Shown in pieces: positions 1 to 21,004 of a DNA stretch of 64,000 nt; positions within the stretch are counted from its first letter, which is position 1; the number at the start of each line of letters is the position of its first letter. This DNA is from Maylandia zebra (lineage: Eukaryota > Chordata > Actinopteri > Cichliformes > Cichlidae). The notes under the pieces are model-generated. The model was not told the origin of the DNA. It did no database searches and saw only the letters and a program-made list of their open reading frames with translations. Where the stretch lies: NCBI RefSeq assembly GCF_041146795.1, contig NC_135187.1, positions 18,944,056 through 19,008,055 of the forward strand, read 5' to 3'. The translations under genes and the position numbers were made by a program.

Positions 1-2328
1 TCCTTCGTGGCATTGTGCAATGTTTCACAGTATTTACTCTGTGAGTTGTCTGCAAGGACCAGTGCTGCGCAGCAAATCCCCTTGTGTCTATAAACACAGC
101 GCAGAGGCCTCTACGGTACACGTCAGTGTCACCAACTGCCCACTTCATGATGTGTCCGTCCATAAACCTTGTGTAGACCACCCTTTTGTTGTCATACTGC
201 GGTCTCTTGGGTTTCTGTTTTTCAACGATTTATTCTTGTGCGGTTACTTTTTCCATTGTGTCAATGTTGCTCGACTGCTGGGTTTGCACTGGGGGTAAAT
301 CGAAGGTGATAGCAGTGAGTGGGGAGTTGCAATATGTAAAGTTGCTTCTTAATTAATATCGGAATCATAAATGTTTGACATCTTCTCTTGATTAGAAAGT
401 GCTTTAGACACGGCGGTGTGTCATTCTGTACAAAGCCCGGCCCGGGTTTGCTGTCTGGTGACAGATTACATCCTTCGACTTATTCACACGCATTTATCCG
501 TGTGTTTTGTTGTTTTTGGCTTTTTTTTAACACACATTTCCACAATTAAACACACACACGCCACTGACTTGTCGTCTCCCTCCCCACCTTCCCCTATTCC
601 CTGTAAGACCTAAACATCACTGTACATGAACATACACACAGTCTGTTACACATCATCCACACCTTTGTCAAGCACACACTCTGTCCCACCGACACACAGC
701 CCCCCCTAATTGTTACACACACATGCGCACACACACATACAGAGTACTTTTAGTAAATAACTCTTTTTACAGGTCTGTCTTACTCATGCCTTGCACTAAT
801 GATGTTCATGAATATATCTTGTCATGATTTCAGCCAGTGTGATATATAAATATATATATATATATATATAAATATATAAATATAAATATATAAATAATAT
901 ACTGTAAATAAGGTGTTGCAGTGTAGTCTACCTTTTTCAATTTACCAGTGACAGGACTAATGCTTGCTAGGGAGTTGTCTAGATAATCATAAAAAAGTGT
1001 ACAGTTAGCAGGAAGGGGAAAAAAAACAGCTACAATCTGGGTTTGGAGTTTTGTTGCTGTTCCTTTTTTTCTTTGTCTTTTTTTTTTTTTTTTTTTTACA
1101 CATATAAATGGTTAAATTATAATCAGTGGTGGTCTTTATAAATGTATCTAGTGTTTATTAACAACAACAAAAAAATGAAATTGCATTTATTTAGTCATCT
1201 GTCTTGTATATTTCTGTCATAAAAAATATATCCAAACATGTTTTGTTTTTTTGTTTTTTAAGATTATCTCTTTACTTTACACTTCTCCATTTTTTTCTTG
1301 TCTATGCCTTGTCCAGAACTATTCCTCCTCCTACTCCTCCCTGTAAGTAGACGTGAGCTTTCAGAGGCACAGGTTGTAAAACTCCAGAGGAGTCGGACAC
1401 CACGCTGCACAGTTTTTGAGCTTTCCTCTGTCTGTCCTACTACATCTCGCTAACATTGTGACGATAATTGTAGGAACAGTAAAACAACTATCAGCTGGCA
1501 CAATGGCGGTTTATGAATAGATGATTTAACACATAATAAGGATGCAAATTGTAATTTTTTTTTAATTTTTTTTGTTTTGCAGTGAACACTTATTTGCAGC
1601 CAGAAACATTTAAATGCAAGCATTTTACAGTACTGTTATGTAATGACCAAATAAATACTGAAATAAATTTGATCATTTATTATTGTAATCAGGCGGTGTG
1701 CATGCATGTGCGTGCCTTTATTTCCTCTGGGCCTCAATAGCTTTTTTTATTTTATTTTTTTTACTTTTTGTCTACTACTCTATATATCTGTTTGTTTTGT
1801 CCTCTGGAGGTTATGACCCACACTTTTACTTCCCTCATACTCATCATGAAACTGATGAAAGCTTCTAATCATCATCAATCCTGAACTTTAACCTTTTTTT
1901 TATTGTTGTTGTTTGGGTGAGCATACTTAAGACATTTCCACATGTTCACTGATATGATGTGAAAATATTTTTAAGGGTCTATAAATATATTTCTAAATGG
2001 TGTTGCTATTAATTTCAGTAATTTTTCAGTATAGTCTTGGAAGTCACCTGTGCCTGACTGAAAGTATGGATCCGCTTTTTTTTTCCGCTCCCACCACGTT
2101 TGACCTTGAAATTTTGCTATAAATGGTTGCATTTTGTGACCTCTCCTCTTTGAATTGTTGTGGAGTTGGCCTATCCCATGAAGGTCCCCTAGCGGAGGAA
2201 AATGGGCCTACAGCGAGAAATTGAAAATAAGGATGAGCGCCATGTCTGATCCTCCGTTTGTGGAATAGAGCGGACGGCGCAGCGAATATTCCCCGGGCTG
2301 GCGGTCCCTTCGGGTTTCGGTGGGAATC
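1..2328. other. Left-edge non-coding region, probable 3' UTR of an upstream gene
   Basis: No reading frame here looks like a real protein. The stretch is AT-rich, with CA-rich patches around 545-745, a TA-rich tract near 842-900 and a T run near 1079-1097. Two close AATAAA signals at 1650-1655 and 1662-1667 would suit the end of a plus-strand transcript entering from the left. In human the gene before KAT2B is in the RAB5A/PP2D1 neighbourhood, so a rab5a 3' UTR is possible, but nothing coding is visible to prove it. From about 2040 to 2328 lie the likely kat2b promoter and 5' UTR, which become GC-richer towards the start codon. Confidence 0.4.
1650..1667 (+). promoter_or_regulatory. Paired polyadenylation signals
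   Basis: Two AATAAA hexamers lie 12 bases apart (1650-1655 and 1662-1667) and are followed by T-rich and GT-rich sequence, as at a cleavage site. They probably end a transcript from a gene left of the window. No coding exon is visible to confirm this. Confidence 0.35.
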
Positions 2329-9778
<7,450 letters not shown>

Positions 9779-11040
9779 ACCAGAGGAAGAGATTTGTCTT
9801 CACCTGCACAAGGATGAGGGTGTCCTGGGACAATGAACTATTGTTTTAGACAATGCAAAAGACAAGCAAAGCAAAGGACACGACTACTGATTCTGGAGTA
9901 GATAGGTTTCAGAAACATATCTTAATGTAAAAGGTGCAAACGGGTCTTGGATGAACACTTTTGTAATGTTTGATGCTTGCTGGCCTAGACCATAAATCAG
10001 TAGCTTAGAATACCCTGAAAGATGGGTCACAAGGGGAAGGCCTCATTTAAGAACTGTAAGACTGTTTCCGTTTCCAGACAAAAGCATTGTAGTTTTTGTA
10101 TTTGACCATGTGTCTCAGAGGCCCATGGAAAGAAAAGAAGAGCAGTAGTAAAACATTAAGCAGAGCAGGTGTTGTTTGTGTGCTGAAAGCACTGTATCAT
10201 GACAGCTGATCAGAGATTAACCACCCATCTTACTTAATCTTTGTTTTCATACTGCCTTTTCTGTGTCTGCCTCCTCCTCTCAGTTGACTCAGGTAGAGAT
10301 GTCATGAGGAATTGCCGCATGCGCGGTAGATTAGTGTTACCTGTGAGAAAAGGGACTGAGAGTCCAAGTTTTCCTGTCTGTAAAACTCTACTCTTGTGAG
10401 CACGCATGACGTTAATGAAGTCAAAGTTTGTCTGTGAAGAGTTCATCCTGCCAAAAGAGGAATACATACTTTAAATTTGTACAGATTTTAATGCACTTAT
10501 ACCCCACTGTACATTTTAAATGTGTATATAACATATATTTTCTTTCCCAGAACTGAAAAAGGACAACAAAAAAAACCCAATCTTTTGCTTTTATTGTGTC
10601 ACGTAGGGCAATTTGACTATCAAAATGCACTTTTATTTTTCCAAGTATTAGTTAACATGAATGAGAGCATCTCCTTTCCTTTAGAATTTGTTTTACATAG
10701 AAATTACACTGTTGACTAAGGACTAATTTAATTATCTAGAGTATATTCTTATTTATGTGCTGTAATTTAGAAGAATGATACTTAAGGCAAGTTCTTAATT
10801 TATTATTTCTTATTTTTGTCCGGCAGATGGAGATTGATAACTTTATACTTTGGAGATAAACGAAAAGATTGTGCAATACTATGTACTTTTACTGTTTTGT
10901 AAAAAAGGTGTTTGTACTTTTCAAGCTTTAGAAAAAAAAATACCTTTTGTAATGTCTGGAGAGATAATTTCATGCTTTCTACAGTGACATAGCATTAGCC
11001 TATTTTATAGACTGAATAAAACAGAAGTGAGGCTAATTGC
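9779..11040 (+). other. kat2b: kat2b 3' UTR
   Basis: The 1.25 kb after the kat2b stop becomes AT-rich and has no plausible open frame. It ends near the AATAAA at 11015. A long 3' UTR of this kind is the simplest reading. The exact cleavage point is not visible. Confidence 0.65.
11015..11020 (+). promoter_or_regulatory. kat2b polyadenylation signal
   Basis: AATAAA in the context ACTGAATAAAACAG, about 1.24 kb after the kat2b stop codon and followed by a GT-rich stretch (GCGTGTGTGC). It is the best-placed signal before the convergent sgo1 gene begins. Confidence 0.65.
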
Positions 11041-11295
11041 GTGTGTGCACTTTTTCCTACACAAAGACCTTGCTAGCCTTAATTGGGTTCAGCTGCAAAC
11101 ACAGCTGAGCTTCTCAGGCCCAAAAAAACGAAACAGGGCTTTGATGAGAACCAGACTATAAATGGTTTGCATGGCCAGTGTTCCTTTGCAACTACACAAC
11201 ACTAAAACTGATGTCCAGACCTCATTGAGTTAAGCCCAAATTTGTTGTGTTCAGATATTAACCTGTCACAATGATGTGTAAACGCTTATATGAAG

Positions 11296-11301
11296 TTTAT
11301 T
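11296..11301 (-). promoter_or_regulatory. sgo1 polyadenylation signal candidate
   Basis: AATAAA on the minus strand (TTTATT on the plus strand), about 290 bases after the sgo1 stop at 11583. It leaves a gap of roughly 250 bp to the kat2b signal at 11015, so the two genes end tail to tail. Confidence 0.5.
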
Positions 11302-11582
11302 ATCATACAGTAGAAGAAACATAAGCAGAATTACAAACAAACTTCTTAAAGAATTCATAATAAACAATTTAAAATTGGGAAATGGCAAAATTAGGAAATC
11401 TGAGAAGGCTAATACTACATTCACCTAAAGACAAATAACAGAAATGAAAGCTTAAGAGACATAAACATAAAGAAATATATAAAAATTATCACAGTTGTTC
11501 TTTATCACAAAGAAATCTCACTGACAGTAATACAAGAAAAAAAAACTAAATTAAAAATCACTTCAAAGTCAGGCAACAACTT

Positions 11583-15184
<3,602 letters not shown>

Positions 15185-15454
15185 TTAACGCAGTAGCAAA
15201 ACGGTATATCGGAGCAAAACAAACGAGGAAGCTAATGTGCGAGCTAGCCGTTAACGTTTGTCAACGCACTTTTCACTAACTGCAGTCTGGCATTGTATTC
15301 GAAAACAGCACCAAATGAAACCTACCGGAATAAATATTTAAATCACCAACACAATCCGTTTATATGATACCACTCGAGCAAAAAACACATTTAGCGCTTA
15401 AAATGAGGAAACAAAATAATAATTTTTTTAATCGCAGCCTCCGTCCTCCGAGAG

Positions 15455-15520
15455 TTGCCGTTCGAATTGAGAACTTCGACTGCTGATTGGTAAGAATTTC
15501 AGACGACGTCACTTCCTCCG
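15455..15520 (-). promoter_or_regulatory. Probable sgo1 promoter with CHR-, CCAAT- and CRE-like sites
   Basis: About 325 bases upstream of the sgo1 start codon lie TTCGAA (15461-15466, a CHR-like site), a minus-strand CCAAT (ATTGG at 15486-15490) and GACGTCAC (15505-15512, CRE-like). A CHR close to CCAAT boxes is the known arrangement in promoters of G2/M genes, which fits shugoshin. The sites are seen; their use is inferred. The transcription start is not visible. Confidence 0.45.
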
Positions 15521-17649
15521 CATGAAACGGCCGTCCGCTAGATGGCGCTAATGTATAATAGAAAACAAACCGCGTTTCCTCGCAGAGGAGACGTAATTTA
15601 TTTAGTATTCATTATTCGTCTGCATATTCTGCTCCATTGAGACTAAACAGGAGACTACCGCACACAAGTACAATTATCTAATTATAATCCCTGCCGCTTC
15701 AAGCTGTCCCTTTTCACCCATATCATCCCTGTCAGCTGGAAACAAAGCAAAGAAAAAAAACATCCACAACTGGGAAATAGAGCCATAGTAAACGTCTGTT
15801 TTTTCACAAGTAGGAATTAGATTAAGACCCATTAAGGATCAGGCTCATTCAACCAAAATGAGCATTTATAGCATAATTGACTGCTGAAGATAAGAGCATT
15901 CAGAGCTCAGTAGAGTGCTCAGCTGCATGTGGATGGAGCTGATAACTGTGTTCATCCTAAACCCTCTGGCAAGCAGTGTTTGAGTCATATTATTTTGAGT
16001 TTTTCCTGAAACTGCGGTGGCTTTTTCAGTGTACGATTGTACAGCAGCTAAGAAAGACAGTCAATGATTAGATCAATGTATTTTTTTTATTGAGCTAGCA
16101 GGTCTTTTGACAGTCTCTTCCAGTATACAGACTCCTGTCTTCTTCTCTGTGACATGAGGCCCATAATAAGTGCATACCTTTATGCACACTGTCTCTCTCT
16201 CACACACACATGCACACATAGAGATCTGCCTCTCTCACAGTCACCCTGCACCCATAAGTACCCATCATTAACCCAGGTTTTGCTCAATAAATGTTCCATA
16301 AATACTGGATTACTTGGTATTACATAGTCATGAGCTGATTTAATTTTCCAAGCCACACAGGGGATGTCTTGCTTGGCATGGGATGGGGAGGAAACCTGGA
16401 CCTTTCTGGCATTGCACTGCAGCTAATTCATTTGGACCTTCTGCAAGTGAGGAGGATGCCAGCCAAGCAAACCGAGACTAGAGCGAAGGTTTGGTAAGGT
16501 TTGGGTGTTGTCACTGTCACCCACTAAAAAAAATGACTTCAGAAAAGTTGGCTCAGCTGTAAACAGGCACCTGATATTGGACAAGACCATGGATCATTAA
16601 CAGTCCTCCGTTTAGCTGACCTTTCTCACAAATGTTTGGTTCTTTGTGAATTCTAAGCGGGATTATTTCAACATTACCTGCATGAGGACATGTAGCAATC
16701 AAGTTTAATTACAAACAAAATAAATTACACTTATTTTGAAAGAATGTAGCTGATGCCATTTTAGTGTTGGGGTGGAACTGAGTGAGTGTGTGTAAGCCTT
16801 ACAGTCCTGTGGTGACTCATTGGTGTTTACTTAAAAGGTGTATTATTCTTGCTAAAAGAAAGCAAATGTTACAGCTGTTGCCTCACAGCAGGGGAAATAC
16901 TCAGTGGTGTTTGTGCGTGTGTGTGTTTTTTTTAGAGAGTCTGACTGCATTAAAGAGCAAAAGAAAAAGAGAGAGAAACGTATAAAGTCAGACGGATAGA
17001 CAGCCAGAGGGACTCCGCGGGTTTTAGCTCAGCTTGCTTTAATGGACAAATCCATCACACAGTCTTTTCATGCAGCTCCTCGCTACCCGCATGTCAGCTG
17101 CCTGGAGAGAAACTTATTATCACAGGTAGAGGAAAAGGGATAGGAGGAAGGGATTAAAATAAAAATAGAGTGAGTGCTGTGGCTGACTGTGAAATTAGGG
17201 TACAATAAAGATAATAAAAAGCAAGACGAGACATCAACACACACGAATAGGTTGCCTTTTTTAGTATAACAGTAGCCAGTAGGAGTCTGTCAACCTTTTG
17301 TGACGTAATACGGTTATAAAGAGATCATAAACTCATCTCTGTCCACTCAGATCTCTAGCTCCTACATCCGTGTCCAGACATCCTGACTGGCCAATGAAAC
17401 CATCATCTGCCTTTCTACCAGATGAAAAGTATTAACTCTAATCTGTGAGCTCGCCTCTACTGGGGCCAAAAATACAAAGTCCCATTTTTTAATATGGAAA
17501 ATGTGCTTATGGTGCCATAATCACAATTTATGGTAATGAAATCATAACATAGGTTGTGTAATCAAAGCCTAAAATTAAACTTTGTAGAGGTTTAGTAGAG
17601 GTTGTTTTATAGGCCTCAGACTGATCCGATACTGGTGGAGTAGGTGGCC

Positions 17650-17741
<92 letters not shown>

Positions 17742-20547
17742 TCAGCAATGCAGAAGGATTCCAGCAGTTTTCCTTCTATGGATGCAAAACCAGCTGCTGC
17801 ACTACTAACAAACATAACTGCAGCAGCACTCCTTCACACTCACATCCCATTGAACACAGACGACAGCAGGACCGGGCCCCAGACACACAATCAGCTCTCA
17901 GTGGGTTGCACCTTGGCCATTATGCCTTACAGCCTGCTCTTGAACACCCTGCCGAGACATTAACTTCACAGCCAACATCCGTTCCCTTTACTGATCTGCT
18001 GCGCCATGCCATACTGCTGCACTGCCTCCACAGGACCGGAAAGCCTTGCAGGGACCTAACATATCCTGTCTGGGGCTGCAACAGCCACAGATGCATCTTA
18101 AGCAAGAGGCCAAATTGAAGGCTTTGTCTGAACTTTTAACTTGTGCTCACTAGATTGCCATGGAGGTATGCTGACCCAGACAGATGGTGCTTATGCTGCA
18201 GCGCCCTCTCAGCCTGCTCACCTTTTGTCTGCCCACTCGAGCTGGAGAGACATTGCTCCCACAGGGCAGCTTGCAAAGGTCTTGTGGTGTAGGAGTGCCA
18301 GCCTTTAGATGTGCAATACTTTGACTGGATTTAAAGCCCACAGATTGCTGTTAACCACCTGGTCAAATACCATGAGGTCTCTGAACAGGCCTGTCGTAAT
18401 TCTTTTTTTTATAATAGGTGAAAAAAAGAAAATTCAGATCCCTGAAAATGCCATGTTCAAGTGGGCCAGTCATATCTGTAGTGTTACAGGGTCAGTCTTT
18501 TAAATAATGTGATCAGTGTGTGTGTAAGTATTCCCTGCAACACCCCTAAATCTCTTGTTTTACTCTTGGCACTACATGATGTCATAGAGAAGGGCTGCTA
18601 ACTAACCCTCTGAGTAGAGAGACCACACTCACCTGCTGTTTAAATCTTCTGACTGAGAGGGGCAGCCAATCAATTAAAACTGTGGCCTTAAAGTAATAAG
18701 AACTTAAAAAGTTTTGTTTGACATAGCAGGTGAATGAGGTGTGTGCATCCAGAGCTTTTACAACACAAATCAGGATTTTTTATTTTTTATTTTTTTTGAT
18801 CAAAGTTTCTCTGGTTGAATGCAAGAATTGAAATACGGCGCTAGAAACGAGAACAACAGGTCCACTTTCATGTAGACTGTGCGGTTGGTTTTGTTACACA
18901 AATAAATCCTTGTGTCTCTAAACTTCACCAATTAGCCCATTTGTTGGTCTCAGTTGTTTAATGAGTTGCAAAAGCTCAAGCGTCAAAACTGCACTTTGTT
19001 TAATAGGTGTTGTGTGCAAGGTGTGTTTTTGTTGCCAAGTGAGACATTTCCCTTCACAGAGTCCTGATAAACATCCACGATAACCCCATAAAATGGTGAA
19101 TTGTGTGATGGAGACACAACTATACTGGCACCTCCATACAGAGATGAGAGTAGGATTGGTCTTCTTCTATGATTCAAAGGCTATGAAGCAAATCAGTGAA
19201 TTTACCAAGGTATGCTTCTCTTCTTTCAACAAACTCTGGTCTAATACAATAATAAGAAAAACGTAAGTATTTTAAGCTTGAATGGTGATTCCTGTCACTC
19301 ATACTCATTGTATACACAACCTCCTTTGTTCTTACTTATTTGAACTGAGTTGAAATGTGTCAAAAGGTTGCGTTCACACGCCAAGAGCTTATTATAGCCT
19401 TTTTATGAACGTGAACAGCAAGCAGCCTTCACATGGCATGCATAGCTCTGCATTGTACTTTTGTAGTCGTTCCAGGTAGCACAGAATAAAAAATTCCCTG
19501 GATGCCAAGTCAGGCTTTTGTACTGTTGACATATGTTTATGTGTGCACGTGCACCTGCCAGAAAGCTGGTGGAGAACATAGACGTGAACATGTGAGATAA
19601 CCAAAGAAAGATGGCAAAAGGTGAAGGAGAAAAGGCGGTTTAGGCTGGCCAGGGAGTGAGCCAGGCAGTTAGGGGGCCAGTGGAGGTCTGAATTCCAATA
19701 GCGTGTGGAGAATTGAGCATCCCCCACACAGATGTTCACAGTCATCACCCAGGCAATTTATAATAATATTAACTGCCGTGACAATGGGAAGAATCAGGAG
19801 GCAGTGACATATTGGATGATAACTCTCCGAACTGGCCGGTAAGGTTATTTGCTTTGGAGCAACTGCAGGAGACAGAAGTAAAACATCTAACAAATTAATC
19901 CAGTTTGGTGTCTGATGAAAGAAAATATGACGAGGGGTACTCTTGCAGCACACACACACACACTCACTGTATCCATACTAAGTGCACCAAACTGACCACA
20001 TTGCTTGCAGCTGCAGTGTAGTAAACCTTATCAGAAAGACAGACAATAACATCGGTAACATTCCTGCACTGATTTATCTCAGAGATTGAAGCTGGAGGAT
20101 ATGTGGAGGGGCCTTCGGAGACATCCTGCCATGGATGTGTCCTTTTTACCTGAAACAAAAAAAACCTAGGAAAAATTTTCTGTGTGCTGCTAAGTATCAA
20201 AGGAGATTAACTGAGCTTAAGTCGTAGTCAGATACTGAGATTTATGATCTGGAGAGGAGGCGACACCTGGCTGCGTCAACAATTCCGGCACATACACGGA
20301 GACACGTACACAAGGAGTTGAAATGAGAACGTCAAATGTTTTTTGTCTTGGGTACGCTCTCATCTTTTTGATGCTTAAAATTTCCATCCGACAAAGACAT
20401 GAACTTGAATCGTTATTGCACTTATTTATTTGATAAATTGCACATTTTTGGAGCATTTTCACAATAACCTCGTGAGAATGCATTAAGCCTCAGACAGAAA
20501 GAAAAGTAGGAACATTGTGCAATTGATGTGAGCGTCCCCAGGAATTT
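15521..20547. other. Intergenic region between sgo1 and znf385d
   Basis: No convincing coding sequence. It holds a long CTTT tract (17650-17743) and short CA/TC-rich patches near 16195-16220. Several open frames of 60-120 codons occur but none shows a recognisable domain or splice-linked partner. Candidate minus-strand polyadenylation signals for znf385d lie at the right end. Confidence 0.5.
17650..17743. repeat. (CTTT)n microsatellite
   Basis: About 23 uninterrupted tetranucleotide units. On the minus strand it reads as a Lys/Glu/Arg-rich open frame, which is an artefact of the repeat. Confidence 0.95.
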
Positions 20548-20553
20548 TTTATT
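20548..20553 (-). promoter_or_regulatory. znf385d polyadenylation signal candidate
   Basis: Minus-strand AATAAA about 450 bases after the znf385d stop at 21005. Another AATAAA occurs at 20425-20430. Either could end the transcript. Confidence 0.3.
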
Positions 20554-20655
20554 AAATTGGAAAGTAATAATTAAGCATGCTCTGAATAGCATTCGTGTGC
20601 ACGTACAAACACACACAGATATATTCATCATGGAAGTTCGCTATCCTGCATCTTT

Positions 20656-20698
20656 GTTTTATATATATATATATATATACACACATATATATATATTT
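20656..20698. repeat. (TA)n microsatellite with CA interruption
   Basis: Alternating TA over about 40 bases, broken by a short ACACAC. It falls in the presumed znf385d 3' UTR. Confidence 0.85.
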
Positions 20699-21004
20699 CG
20701 AGAGAGGGAATTTCTTTAATGCGTCAAAGATTATTAGCAAAAGTGCTACAATATAAAGCAAAAACTTGCACTTCTGTGATGAATACGTCTGTCCACGCAC
20801 CCGGTAGCATTCACACACTCTCTCACATTTCAAAATACTCTGTTTTCGCCCATCTGCTACCTCAATCTGACCCACTCTGGTCCGTGACACCCATGGTGTC
20901 TGTTGGCATGTGAAGTACAAAGGGCACTGGCTTATATCACATCTTGTTCGGGCCTCATGTCTGCTTTTAGCTGTAGTTCAGAAGCAATAGAGACATCGGC
21001 CGGG

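Noticed and set aside
1-2000. rab5a 3' UTR by synteny
   Set aside because: Plausible from human gene order, but there is no coding sequence in the window to confirm it, so no gene was named.
17528-17815. Minus-strand 95-codon frame rich in KERK repeats
   Set aside because: It is the CTTT microsatellite read as codons.
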